DNA from: Heterobilharzia americana
Lineage: Eukaryota; Platyhelminthes; Trematoda; Strigeidida; Schistosomatidae
Assembly (NCBI GenBank): GCA_944470555.2
Contig: OX104132.1
Coordinates: 9,061,755 to 9,125,754 of the forward strand
Reading direction: 5' to 3'
Length of the DNA: 64,000 nucleotides
Positions 1-50,700 of the stretch are shown here, piece after piece; position 1 is the first letter of the stretch, and the number at the start of each line of letters is the position of its first letter. The notes below the pieces were generated by a model. That model was not told the DNA's origin. It made no database searches and saw only the letters and a program-made list of their open reading frames with translations. The position numbers were made by a program, and so were the translations under genes.

Positions 1-240
1 TAAGTTCGGAATGTGGACCATTGGATATCGACCCAGCGGCTTAGTGGCAACGTCCTGGTCACGGAACCCGAAGCATCTGGGTTAGACCCCTGGAGGGGTC
101 ATGGGTGCGCACTGCTGAGAAGTTCCATACTAGGATGAAACAGCTGTCCTGTGCTTCCAGACTTTTAATCTTCTTTCAAATGATGTCAGTCCACGACGAA
201 TACCAGCATGAAATCAATAAATCCCCACAACCCTCTATAT
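1..240 (+). repeat. tRNA-derived SINE, family C, plus strand
   Basis: Contains an A-box-like ACCCAGCGGCTTAGTGG and a B-box-like GGGTTAGACCCC. A body beginning ATGGGTGCGCACTG and ending near AATGATGTCAGTCCACGACG is shared, with changes, by copies at 785-1010, 19690-19945, 20285-20490 and 26045-26400. Confidence 0.6.
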
Positions 241-603
241 TGAATAAGCCTGAATAATCGTGCTACGTAATCATAATTTATTGCTTAATGTGATCTTGTT
301 ATGGACACATTCTGAAATATGAGTTGTCAATCATAGAAAGTTGTAAAACGGTTGACTGTACCTTGTGTTGCGTTCAAAGCTATAAGATAAGAGTGAAGCA
401 GGTGATATTTTGAATAGGGAAGTGCACTTAAGTCATGATGTGTCATTAAATGTAACAAGTTATAAACTTGATCACATGATCCAAGTTAAAAGTATTATTA
501 TTATCACTATTTATTAGTTGTTTACTTATTTACTATTTATGTACATCTCCAGTATCTTCACTTTGATTATTTCTTGAGGAAGCTGGAGATGGACTTCTAT
601 GCT

Positions 604-784
604 TATTATTATTATTATTACTATTATTATTTATTTGACCTTTAGGTTCCTAGTGGAACATACAACTTCAGTACCACGTCGCCGTTTTACTCTCTTCTCT
701 GCAGTCTTCTTAACCTGGCTCCACGACTGCCCATAAGCTTTCATTTCATCCTCACACCATCTCCTCCATGTCACCTTTTGGTAT
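604..784 (-). mobile_element. RTE/SR2-like LINE 3' end, minus strand
   Basis: A GGTTCCTAGTGGAACATACA block followed by CAGTACCACGTC is nearly the same as 29405-29445 and as the reverse complement of 10300-10340. It is preceded on the plus strand by an ATT run, the element's TAA tail in minus orientation. Only about 180 bp of 3' UTR remains. Confidence 0.75.
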
Positions 785-1010
785 TTATTTATCACTGACG
801 GGTATCAGTTGGGAAACTAATGAAAACCTGGTACCACTGGACAGCTGTTTCGGTGTCCAATGGGACTCTTTAACAGTGCGCACCGATGACCATACCAGGA
901 ATAAAACCGACAACCTTCGAGATTCGCGGCGAGCACGTTACTATTAGCCACCGGGTTGGAATTTAATAGTCAAAATTTTCCTACTTCTGTCAGATTACGA
1001 AATAGCGCGA
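785..1010 (-). repeat. tRNA-derived SINE, family C, minus strand
   Basis: Shares CACTGGACAGCTGTTTCG, a CAGTGCGCACC block and a GAGCACGTTA...CCACCGGGT tRNA-like head with the copy at 26045-26400. It lies immediately next to the RTE 3' end at 604-784. Confidence 0.6.
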
Positions 1011-1487
1011 GAGTGGGGTTGGATAATAAGATTTTAAACTTCAGTCTTTATTTCAATAAAACATTGTCTACGGTTCGAGATGAAAGCGTGTAGAATATTC
1101 CTTTGATTATTTTCAATGTATCTACTAACAAAACGTTTTTCATTTTAAGGATGAGTTGAATAATATTTAAAGATTTTCAAACTCATACATAGTTATGCTT
1201 TAAAGTTAATATACGCATGATTCAGTAGGTTCATCCCAAAATTGAGATATATTGAACATGCATAAGACATCTAATATATTCATCTAGGTCCTCAAGTTGA
1301 CTACAATTATAGTTGGAAGAGAAAACACTAGTGTTGACGAAGCATAGAGGTAAAACTCAGTTCAGGTATTGACTAATTTTGTTTCAGTTGGTGTAAAAAA
1401 TATGACTGCTTGGTTGATTACTGAAACTGTTAGTCAAAGAAAGTAGTAAAGTGAATAAATAACTGAAAACTAAAATAAATTACTTAC
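1010..1487. other. AP3D1 intron sequence, nothing recognised
   Basis: AT-rich sequence left of exon 16. I looked for the next hinge exon and found none with adaptin similarity. Confidence 0.6.
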
Positions 1488-40047
<38,560 letters not shown>

Positions 40048-40080
40048 CCTTGGGAAATCTCGTTCAAACCGAGCGCCCTT
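40048..40080 (-). promoter_or_regulatory. Remaining AP3D1 5' leader (33 bp) before LINE
   Basis: Only 33 bp separate the AP3D1 start codon from the 3' terminus of the minus-strand LINE. No TATA-like or initiator motif is evident in them. Any cis-splice, trans-splice or promoter signal must therefore lie in these bases or in the LINE sequence upstream. Confidence 0.5.
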
Positions 40081-40869
40081 CCAATATCCAATATCTTTTA
40101 ACGAGCTAGTGTAAGCCAATTGATTTCTTCGCTCTCGCTTCTAGGTCTTGCGGAACGGTTCCAGGTCTTTGGTGGATTCCGATAAAGTAGGTCTACTCAC
40201 TCGACTGCTGTAGCTCTGGCTAGTCCAACGGGCGGTTGGGTGTTGTTTAGATTCGTAGGGAGTGTTGTTTGTTTATTTGCTTTTTCTTCCAAGGACTGTG
40301 GTGCAGCTGGGTTCCTCAAATGTCGTAACAGCAGACAATTGGTTGGACTGACTGTAAAAAGGAGATGAAAAATATGTGCTGAGAAATTAAGGGGGAGAGG
40401 GAGAGTGCACAGGGGGACAAAATAGAAAAAGAAAAGGAAAAGAGGAAGAAGAAGAATATATTAAAAAAAGATTGGGGAAAAGGAAATGGCATGGAAGAAT
40501 AAAACACTGGTTGGTTCATGGGGAATAGGTGATAGGGAGAGCTTTTGTCAAAGTTCGGGAACGTAAGGTCAGAAGGAAGATGAATAAATAACATGATAGG
40601 ACGAATGGGAATATAGTAATTCTTTTAGTAGGAGACGGTAACTGGAGGGGACGTCTACAGGAAGGTATAAGGTTAAGCCAAGTTCTCAATGACAGTGGTT
40701 TTACAAAGTGTTCAGTAACAGTTGGTCGTACCGAGTTGGTAAGCCGTGTCAGCCTAGTCCACATCCCAGTTGAATGGACGCAAACCGTGCGTCGATGCGT
40801 AACTGTCCAACCTCTTCTCGAAGCTGTCAACAGATGGAGCAGTAGCAATCTTGGCAGACAATGCGTTCC

Positions 40870-43540
40870 AGTGGCTGAAAACTCTCAGAGAGAAGAAGTG
40901 TTATCGTACACGGGTTTTCGCTCTTTGGTGGGCAACTCCCCTCGGATTACCACGGGGATCGCCGTGGTGGCGGTCCGGTAGGATTCCACTATTTGGATGA
41001 CTTGGGTTGCTGAGTATTTTGTAAGCCATTATCAAGTCACCACGTAATCTACGGTAGCTTAGGGTGTAGAGCCCTAGATCTTTCAGCCTGTCCTGGTATG
41101 GTTTTTGCCTCATTCCCACTACACCCTTTGTAGCTCGCCTTTGGACTTTCTCCAGGAGGTTCACGTCTCTTTTCAGATGTGGTGGTGCAATGACGTTGTG
41201 TAGCTCTAGATGGGATCTTACATAGATCTTATGCGGCTTCAAAAAGAGTTCCGGGGTCAGGACACTCAACTGTCTGCGCATGAAGTGCAGTACTGAGTAG
41301 GCTCTGGAGGCATCTCCTGGATAATTGCGGCTAGCGTCTAGTTTGTCAGTTAGTATTAGTCCTAGGTCTTTCTCTGTGGTGGTGTGTGAGAGTTGTGTCC
41401 CACCGAGAGAATAGGGTACCTTCTGAGATTCTGGGGTGCGGAGAAACATGGCTCGGCTTTTATCTAAGTTAAATGCTAGTCCATTAATATCTACCCACTC
41501 TGCAAATAATCTGGGATCACTTTGCAGTGCACTTGATTCTGTTTCTCACGTCACAGCTCTCCATGGCTTAACATCATCAGCGTAGAGTAGGATTGGGGAG
41601 CTGAGATTCAGTGGGAGGTCGTTCACAAAAAGAAGGAATAGCAGCGGACCCAGAATCGCCCCTTGCGATACACCAGATGATGATGTCATCCAAGTCCAGC
41701 AAACTCTGTTGGCTTTTGTGAAGAATTGTCCACCGTCTAGATAGTCCTGCAATCATGAGATCACTTGTCCCCTGATGCCCAACCTTGTTGTTTAGTGAAC
41801 AAGAGCGGTGTGTGGAACTGTGTCGAAGGCCTTAGTAAAATCCAGGAAAACAACATTGACAGGAATTTGGAGGTTCCAGCATGCCGTCCACTTATTACCT
41901 GCTGCCAGAATGTTTGTGGCACAGGACACCTACCCTTTCTGAAACCATGTTGAGCATCACTGAGTGCTCCCCTCTTGTCTAGGTACTCCCTGATATGGTC
42001 GTCTACCAGACTCTCCATTACTTTTGACACCACTGGTAGGAGGGCTATGGGTCGGTAGCATTTTGGGTTCTGCCTGTCTCCACCTTTGAAGATGGGGTAC
42101 AGAATAGCACGTTTCCGCTCTCGTGGAAACGTGTGATTGTCTGAGGAGTTTTGAAACAGATTACGTGGCGAACCGCACAAGGCACTCACGCATTGTTTCA
42201 GCGCAGCCGGTCGGATGTGATCACATCCTGGTGACTTCCCTGGGTGGGGCTTTGACAGTTTTTCGAGGACCATAGCAGGGGTTACCTTTATTCCAGGTAA
42301 CTACTGCATTTGGTGGTGCTGAATTTCGGTCGGACAGTTGGTAATTTTGGTTTGATAGGGACGTATTCAGTTGCGTATCGAAGATGGTGCTGAAGGCATC
42401 GGCGATCTCTAGTCCAAAGAGGTTCTCTCTGTCTGGTCCTTTCAGGATGCAAGCACCCCTGGCTAGTTGATTTTCTGCCTGCCATAAACCGATATGGGTT
42501 TTTGGGATTTGTGTCGAGCCTTTGGGCAAGGTTCGTCTGGAACGACCTCCTGTCTCCCCTCACTCTAATGTTTCTTAGGGCAATATACACGGTTTGGCCA
42601 GACTCTTTTCTGGAGGTCCTCCACTTGTGCCGTGCTTTCCTCTTGGCTTTCAGAAGGCGCTCAGTGCTTCGCTACAGTCATGGGGTTTGCTTCCTCGGTA
42701 TTGGTTTGATTACTGGGACGTTTTCAGACACAGTCCTCTTGATGATATCTCTAACTAGTTCCTAATTTTGGTCAGTCGACAGGTTGCTCCACCCCCGAGG
42801 TCACGGTGCTGTCAACGGGTTCTGGTTCATCGCCAAGCAATTCACTTTGTTGTAGCAAAGACAAGGGAGAGATCCCTCCCATGACAGTTGTTCATTCAGT
42901 ACCAGATCGAACACTACCACGCCGTGATCGCTGCTGCCGAGGGGGTTTGAACCTGTACATTTTCTACAAGCATTGGGTTGCTGGTAGAAAGGTAGTCCAG
43001 TATGGACGGCTTTCTGCCTGACCCCCAGCGAGTGCCATCACCAATATTCTCTTGCAGCCCAGCCTTTCTGGTAACGTTGAGTGGGTTTCGGCCGAACCCT
43101 CAGCTTGAGGCTCCCCTGTCCTGCCCAAGATTGAGAGTCGGAGCATTAAAGTCGCCGGTTATAATGACCTGGTCATATCCGATGGACATCACTCGGGACA
43201 TTGCTTGCAGCAGTTGTCGGTTATCTTTCAGGCTGCTAGTCGGTGTCCTGTAGACACCTCCTACCAGGTGCTTGGTGTGTTTTCAACCTTAAACTGACAC
43301 CAGATGGAGTCTGGGAGCCATGAAAGTAGAGTTTCTGTTGCTCGCTCACTTTCAAGGTTACCACTTATAAGCATCGCCACCCCGCCTCCTTCCTTAAACT
43401 CCCTGTCTCTCCTGAACAGACGCATACCGTCTATGCTAGTTTCGACGGCGCTAATGTCCGGTGATAACCAAGTTTCTGTCAGGATTATGATCGTTGGAGC
43501 AAGGTAGAAACAGAGAAATCGTAATTCCCCCATTTTACCT
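40870..43540 (-). pseudogene. Copy A ORF2: AP-type endonuclease + reverse transcriptase
   Basis: Domains in order on the minus strand: endonuclease start LAPTIIILTETWLSPDIS and FKEGGGVAMLIS (43260-43533). A linker follows. RT fingers/palm at 42273-41761 (HPGKSPGCDHIRPAALKQC, IFKGGDRQNPKCYRPIALLP, DAQHGFRKGRC). The catalytic palm is at 41752-41546 (GVSQGAILGPLLFLLFVNDL, LLYADDVKPW). The thumb and C-terminal region are at 41449-40901 (RRQLSVLTPELFLKPHKIYV, YRRLRGDLIMAYKILSNP). The YADD centre is intact, but at least four frame breaks separate the segments. Architecture and motifs fit the CR1 clade, to which schistosome SR1 belongs. Confidence 0.85.
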
Positions 43541-43599
43541 CCAAGTCCCCTAACATTACTTGGCTATGCTTCTAACCACATGGAGTGTCACGAAGCTGG

Positions 43600-45275
43600 T
43601 AGACTGGAGGGAGTCGTGCGCAGTGGCGAAACTTGCTATGGGACGGCCAGCTCCAGTGGAACCGGCCCAATCATGTTTTTTCCCACAATGGTTTCTGGGG
43701 GTTTCATGGAGTCCAGGTTTGATTGCGCATCTTGTCTGTTGACAGTGACGGTGACTTCAGCGGTTGGCGGTGCTGCCATTTGCTGTTGTCGCAGTGTCCT
43801 GGGTCTGCTTTCGCAGCAGCGAACATTCCCACTGATGTTATCTTTTATACTGTGTACCAAGCTTGCAGTACACTGGTTAAAAGTTCGTGGCAGCCGAAGT
43901 TAACAGCCACCAACCGAGGTGCCGTTATCTTCGTCAAATGTGAGGGACGTGGCAGTCTGCAGACCGCCGCCGCTGCTATCCCATTTAGCCCCGTCCTCGC
44001 TGACAACCACTACCATTGCTGGACGTCGTGAGCATACTTTTCTGCGACTGTGCCGGTTGTCAGTTCCGGCTATGCCGTGGACAACCCTAGTTGTTGGTTT
44101 CAGAGTTTGGGGCTTCTCGCGAGATACTTTTCTTGCTGACCAATGGCGGCCTGGTCTGGCTCTAGTGCTGGATGACCTGCCCACGACCAGTGTGTATGAC
44201 ATGAATGAGAATCTTTCAGCTTCTTTAGCAGAGCTTAGGGTAACTCTCATCGGCGGAGGCTTTCCCTGAGGTGGGTAGTTGCCTTTGTAGAGCCTGCACA
44301 GTTTTGCTTCTAGGCTACCCAGTCCTAGTGTGGTGCATACGGTTTCCCATTGCTGTTTGTCAGACGATTCTCTGTTCTCAAGAAGGCTATCATGGCACAC
44401 AAGGACGTTAAATAAGATGATGGAGTTCGACCTGCCATGAGCTTCTCTATTTTCGTGTGCTGCGGGTGGTTTTTGTGGGAAGGGGGCACCTCCTTTTCCA
44501 CTGTCACCCATTTATCCCGTTGCATAGTGGGGATAGCCGTTAAAGTGACTTCAGGGTTAGGGACTAATATAGTTGGTCGCGTACCCGGTAGTCGTTTTGG
44601 TCTTTGGACTATTCAATGGTGTGAGTGGCCGGGGTTCAGTGCTAGCACTCTTGCTACCTGGGCCTGGGATGGTGGTCCGTGTGGGTGCAGGCACCATAGT
44701 AGTCATTGTGATGTCTTTTACGGCCCCCATCAGCGAGCCTTTAGAAAGAGTGGCCTTATACGGCACTGTGGGCAGATGTACCGGAACCACATGCATGGGT
44801 AGCGCGCCAGGAAGGTGTAACGTTGGTCTGGTATGTCCTCGTCACACTGACTGTGCACTCACTTATTGCAGATGTTACACTCAAAGACAGCATCCCTCTT
44901 AGCCGCGGTGAGACCACACGTATGACAGTCGTCAGCCTGGCTAGAAGGTTTAGTTACCGACTTTCTGTTCCTTCTCTTCCGTCTGTCAGTGGTAGCCTTC
45001 ACAGGTAGTCTAGGGTTTGGGCTGGTGGGACCAGAAAGACATGCTCGTTGATGAACCACAGCACAAGTGTTCAGAGGGATAGGAATTCGACTTTTCACAG
45101 GAAGTGGTTGTTGCAACTGTCCTCCTAAGGTTGACCCGTGATCTTTTGCGGTGGCACTAAGCTTTTTGCCTCTGGCCCTCGTTACTACCACTGATGGGAA
45201 GGTTTGTGGCTGGGGTGAGGCTTTGCCTGAGATGTTCCTGATACCAAATGTGGTTAGGACTCGAGTATTACTCAT
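43600..45275 (-). pseudogene. Copy A ORF1 (PHD-like finger + RRM-like core)
   Basis: The N-terminal half has CHTCGLTAAKRDAVFECNIC (44862-44921), a C-x2-C...C-x2-C pair like the PHD-type finger known at the start of ORF1 in several CR1 elements. The C-terminal half (43900-44511) reads NSIILFNVLVCHDSLLE, LGSLEAKLCRLYKG and MRVTLSSAKEAERF, the pattern of an RNA-binding ORF1 core. These parts lie in different frames, so the ORF is broken. The middle is Pro/Thr-rich. Confidence 0.6.
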
Positions 45276-46289
45276 TTCTACTGGTGATTAGGGGGGATAT
45301 AAAAGAGATAGACAGATGGTCGTATCAAGTGAAACGTAGAAAAGCAATGATAAATAAAGTAAGTTGTTAACCTTACCTAGGACTGCCCAGTCGTACGACA
45401 CGGAAGAATGCCCAAAACTTCCCACAGGTCCAAGTTACATGATCGAATGAGATAAGTAGCGATGCAGTTGCAGCAAACTGAGCTATAGCAGTTGATCGAG
45501 ACAGTTAGACCCAAACACACAGTTGTCCGTTTGGAGAGTGATAGTATTCACCGACGGAGATCTGTATGTTCTGTGGCAAAACGTTTTTCCAGTGAAACTG
45601 TAGCTTTCGCAGAAGAAATATCCAATTGGGGAGGCTTATATAGTTATTTCCGAGTAGAATACAAACGAGACAAAACACGTCAGTATTGCTATATCCAATA
45701 CCTAATATCTTTTTAACGAGCTTGTGTAAGCCAGTTGATTTCTTCTTGCTCGCTTCTTGGTCTTGAGGAACGGTTGCAGGTCTTTGGTGGATTCTGATGC
45801 AGCAGATCCGGCTACTCGCATGCTATAGCTCTGATTTGCAGAACAGGAAGTTGAGTGTTGGTTTGGTTGCCTTGGACTGTGGTGCAGCTAGCTTCTTCAG
45901 ATGTCAAGTTGCCAGACAGTTGTTCTGACTGGCCGCTAGAGAGGGTTAGGGATAGTGAAGAGAAGACCCGGAAAGGTGAGTCTCTGTGAGTAAAAGTGGA
46001 AAATAAAAGATAACTAATGGAGTAATCTACTTACACCCAAGTAAGGCGAGGAGAGGTGCAAGGATCTGAAGAACTCAGGTAAGTGGTGCTAACTCATGGC
46101 AAGTGGATGGGACGAAAAGGGCGTAGATGGTCACAGTAGAAAGAAAACTGGTCGTAGAGTCAGGATAGTTGGGGTGGCTTTACGTCAGTTGATTTCTTCT
46201 GTTTGGTTCGTGTTCCAGCTGTGTGTGGGTAGATCGTGACTGCCTAGCTTCTTGAAGCTTCCAATGGTTAAGGCGGAGATCATTTCTGC

Positions 46290-49014
46290 TGGGAGTGCGT
46301 TCCAGTACCCGCAGATTTAAAGAGAGAAGCGTGAATGCACATGAGTTTTCGACCTTTGATGGGCTGTTCTCTTGGGGTTTCCTCGAGGATCTCCATAGTG
46401 GCCACTTGGTATCATTCCTCTGTTACGGTGACTTGGGTTATTCAGTATTTTGTAGGCCATTATCAAGTCACCTTTTAACCTTCGGTAGCCAAGAGAGTAT
46501 AGGCCTAGGTCTTTCAGCCTATCCTCGTATGGTTTTCTTTGCATCCCAACAACCCCTTTTGTGGCTCACCTCTTGACTTTCTGTGGTAGGTTAGTGCCAC
46601 TTTTCAGCTGTGGTGGAGTGAAGACGTTATGGTCCTCCAAGTGGGGCCGTACGTAAGTCTTGTAGAGCTTCACAAGGCTTTCTGAGGTGAGGGCACCCAG
46701 TTGTCTACGCACGAAGTGTAGTACACCGTGTGCTTTTGACGCTTCACCTGGGTAATTGGAACTTGTGTCCAGTTTCTCCGTCACCCGGGCCTTTTTCTGC
46801 TGTGGTATGGGATGGACGTGAGCCACAGAGATAGCGGGATACTTTCTGGGGATTAGCAGTGCGGAAAAACATGAGCCGGCACTTATCCAGGTTAAATGCC
46901 AGTTAGTTGTTGGTTTCCCATTCCTCTAGTATTTTGAGGTCGTTCTGTAATGCACTCGATTCTGCTTCACAAGTTATTGCCCTCCACAATTTGACGTCGT
47001 CAGTGTGTAGGAGAATCGGAGAGCCGATATGTTGCGGCAGATCATTCACAAACAGTGGGAGCAACAGTGGACCCAGCATTGCTCCCTGCGAGACACCGGA
47101 TGAGGTTGTTCTCCAAGTTCGGCAGACCCTGTTGACTTTCGCGCAGAACTCCCTATTGTCTAGGCAGTTCTGCAGCCGCTATAGCACCTGGTTGAGTATA
47201 CCTAGCCCAGCTATCTTACGTATTAGGGTCTCATATGAGGCAGTGTCAAAGACCTTGGCTAAGTTCCGAGAAATTTCGTGGACCGGGACATTGAGATCCC
47301 AGCATGCTGTCCCGCGATCGTGGGCAGTCAGGAGGTTGGAGGTGAAAGACCTACCCTTCTGGAAGCCATGTTAGGCGTCGCTGGGTGCTTATTTCTTGTG
47401 TAGATATTCCCTGATACGGCTGTCCATCACACTTTCCACAACTTTTGATAGTGCTAGCAGGAGTGCTATGGGTCTATAACCGTTGGGATTCTGCCTGTCT
47501 CCTCCTTTGAAGATGGGAGAAAAGACAGCCCGTTTCCGCTCTTGCGGGAGCTTTTGTTCATCCAAGACGTGTTGGAAGAAATTGCAGAGTGAGCCACTTA
47601 GGGTACTTGCACATTCTTTCAACATAGAGGGGTAGATGTCGTCACACTTCGGTGATTTTCCCGTGCTTAGCTCTGACAGCTAGTCCAGAACAACTGCGCG
47701 AGTTACCTGCATTTCGTGTAACTCGGCAGCGTCGGGTTTTTGGGCGGTTGGTATGCGTACTCTCCCGGTGGAATGTTGAGCTGCATATCGAATGTGGTGC
47801 CCAACATTTCGGCAATCTACTGTCTAGCGAGGTTTTTTCGGTTCGGACCCTTTATGACGCATGTTCCTTGGCTTGTAGATTTTCTCTTTGCCATGAACCG
47901 GTAAAGGTTTTTGGGGTTTACCCCAGGCCCCTTGATGAGGCTGAACTGAAACGACGTCCTGTCTCCCTGCACTCTGATGTTGCCTTGGTTCCATAGAGCC
48001 ATGAATGCGTCATAGTCGTCCTGTTCTTTGGAGAGTCCCCACGTGTGCCGTGCCCTTCTCTCGGCTTTTGGGAGGCGCTCAGTGCCTCGTTTCAGACATG
48101 AGGTTCGCTTTCTGGGTTTTGTTACCACCGAGGGAACGTTTTGCAAGATCGCCGCCCCAATGATGTCTGTAAACAGCTCCCAGTGTTGGTTGGCCGATAA
48201 CGAACGCCAATCCACTGGCCGCAGAGCTCTTGATGGGCCTTTGTTCGTGCCTTCGTAGTTTGCCCTGTAGTAACGGAGGTAAGGGCAAGATCTTTCCCGC
48301 GATAATTGTTCACTGATTGCCAGGTCGAACACTACCATTGCGTGATCGGTACTTTCAACAGAAGTTTGTACATGAACGTTCTCAACCAGAGGGTGATAAC
48401 TAGTCAGCAGGTAATCCAGTTTAGATGGTTTACCTTCTGACTCCCAGCCGGTGTTGCCGCTGATTTTTTCCTGCAGTCCAGCCATTTGGATGGCGTTTGG
48501 CAGGTTACAATCGAACTTCCGGCTTGGGGCCATGCCACCTTGCTCTAGGCTGAGGGTTGGAGCGTTGAAGTCGCCAGCTATTGGAATTTGGTTGTACCCT
48601 ACGGCTGACACTGCGGATATTACTTGGATTAGATTTTGGTTGTGTTCCAAGTTCCTACTAGGGGATCTATAGGTTCCACCAACTAGGAATTTGGTGTGTT
48701 TTAGTCTGGAAGCTCTGTCAGTAGTGTGTCAGCGATTTGTTCACTTCCGAACCGACTGTCCACGTGTGGTGCAACCCCCCTCCGTCCCTATGTGCTCTGT
48801 CTGTCAAAAATGGAATCGTGTCGCCCATTTTAACTTCCGTGTCACTTATGTCTGGTAATAACCACGTTTCTGTCAGGATCATGATTTTCGGGACAAGATC
48901 GAAACAGAGGGATCGGAGCCCTGGCATTTTACTTCGAGGTCCTCCTGCGCTGCTGTAAAGACAGCTGGAAGTGCTCGTCATGGCGTGAGATGTCTCTGGG
49001 TTAACTAGTGGCAC
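46290..49014 (-). pseudogene. Copy B ORF2: endonuclease + reverse transcriptase
   Basis: Endonuclease start at 48718-49014 (LVPKIMILTETWLLPDIS). The longest open part, 47817-48650 (277 codons), covers the rest of the endonuclease and linker: GYNQIPIAGDFNAPTLSL, ESTDHAMVVFDLA, PKNLYRFMAKRKSTSQG. RT pieces are at 47389-47625 (IFKGGDRQNPNGYRPIALLL) and about 46900-47180. The thumb/C-terminal region is at 46317-46826 (RRQLGALTSESLVKLYKTYV, YRRLKGDLIMAYKILNNP). In the palm, plus-strand CGTCAGTGTGTAGGAG gives LLHTDD, so YADD is altered. Multiple frame breaks. Confidence 0.83.
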
Positions 49015-49059
49015 AGTTTAGATGAAACTGGTCTAGTTAAGCTTTTTCCCTAGTCGGTT

Positions 49060-50700
49060 GGTGCACTAGGTGTTGGGTGGAGGTTTCCTGTCTGACTCTC
49101 AAAGTTTCGGTTTATGGTTACAGTGGCCTGAGCACAGAGGGCAGCTGCTACCTGGTGTTGTCGCAGTGTTCTCGGCCTGCTTTCACAGCAGCGAACATTC
49201 CTGCTTGTGGCACTCCCGACTTTGTATCACGTCTCTGGCACTCTGGTAAGTACTTCTGGGGATTCGAAGTTCATAGCCATTGGCCTAGGTGACGTCATGG
49301 TTGTCAGATGCGAGGGGCGTGGCAGTCTGCCAACTGCCGCAGCTGCAACCCCGCTCAGCTCCACCCGAGCCGATAACCACCTCCGTTGTCAGACGTCATG
49401 GGCGTACTTATCACCTGGGGTACCGGTCACCATTTCAGATATTCCATGTATGACCATGGTTGTGGATTTTAGTGGATCAGCTGCTTCTCGAGATGTTTCT
49501 CTTGGCATCTACGATCAGTCGGGTCTAGCTCTAATGTTGAACGATCTGTTGATGACCAGTGTGTGTGACAGTAAGAGGAACTTTTCAGAGTTTCCAGTTG
49601 AGCTTAGAGCCACTCTCATAGGCGGAGGCTTCCCTACGGGTGAGCGGGTGCCTTTTTACAGTCGACACAATTTTGCCTTGAGAGCGCCCGGACCTAACGT
49701 GGCACAAAGGGAGTTCCGCTGCTGCCGGTCAAACTTGTCTTTGTGCTCCAGAAGGTTATCATCGCAGGCAGGAACATTAAACAGAATGACAGAGCCAGAT
49801 TGGTCAGTGATGCCAACATTATCCGACCCTATAGGAGCGTTTTCACGGATGATTCTAGCTTTTCTCTCCACCTCGGCCCACTCCTTATGTTGTCCACTGG
49901 TTGCCGTCTCTGGTGCGGCTCCAAGGCTTCAGGTAGGTGCGGTTGCCGTTGGAGCAGGTAGTGTTTCGTTCGGCTTAGAACCTCTCAGGTTTTTGACCCT
50001 CGGTAGGCCGTTACCGAAATCCTCTGGATAGTGAACCCCATCCGTGGTAGTGGTTTGGACGGATACCTGCCTTTCAGTTACTGGAGATTTATCGCTTACC
50101 CTAGGCAAGCCTGAAGCTAGGTGTGGTCTCAGACGGTACTGTGCAAACGTACCAAAATCACTCACACGAGTGGCGCGTCACAAAGCTATAGTACCGATGT
50201 GGCACTTCTTTGTCACATCGGCACTACACCCACCTGTTGTAGCTGTTGCACTCAACGGCTGCACTACTTCTGGTGACAGTGAGAGCACATGTGTAGCAGT
50301 TGTCATAGTGTCCTTGTGGTTTTTCCAAATGCCTCTGTCCTACTCTTTGATGTTTCTGCCCAAAGGTCCTCATGGGGGCCGGTGTAGGCGCCAGGTGTAG
50401 CATGGGGCTCTAGGTTTACCTGACCAGGTATAGAGACGTTTGAAGTGCCAGGAGGATTGGCTGTGCGGCTTACTCCAAGTGTTGCAGGCCATGACTGTGA
50501 CCGTTCGGGTGGGGTGGACCCAGGTGGTGTGTTCGTATCCTCAGTAGCTTTCTTCGTCCCGTTTTGACGTCTCGTAGCTCCGGCCCTGGTAACTACTGAA
50601 AATGAGGTAGTCAGGGACTGCGGCGAGACTGTTCTCGAAGTATTTCCAACACTTGCCTTTTTCGAGGTCAGCACACGTTTACCACGCATATTACCGAACG
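49060..50700 (-). pseudogene. Copy B ORF1, broken
   Basis: Fragments parallel copy A: DQSGSVILFNVPACDDNLLE, LGPGALKAKLCRL and similar at 49656-49871, and a Pro/Thr/Ser-rich N-terminal part at 50303-50740 (GSTPPERSQSWPATLG). I could not see an intact zinc-finger pair here, although TKKCHIGT lies at the expected place. Confidence 0.55.

Larger units (their letters stand above)
40081..45620 (-). mobile_element. CR1/SR1-like LINE, copy A
   Basis: About 5.5 kb, minus strand. 5' UTR about 45280-45620, ORF1 about 43600-45275, ORF2 about 40870-43540, a 3' UTR with a long purine/pyrimidine-biased tract (40350-40560), and a 3' end in tandem ATATTGG units (plus-strand CCAATAT at 40081-40094). The 5' GAGTGATAGT and 3' AATATCTTTTAACGAGCT ends are shared with copy B. 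Both ORFs are broken. It lies between AP3D1 exon 1 and copy B. Confidence 0.82.

Noticed and set aside
40048..40119. In-frame extension of AP3D1 exon 1 upstream (24 extra codons) into the LINE tail
   Set aside because: No ATG in frame and no adaptin similarity; the downstream ATG gives the conserved N-terminus.
43304..44802. Several plus-strand open frames of 60-120 codons across the LINE ORF1/ORF2 regions
   Set aside because: They are antisense shadows of the minus-strand retroelement coding regions.
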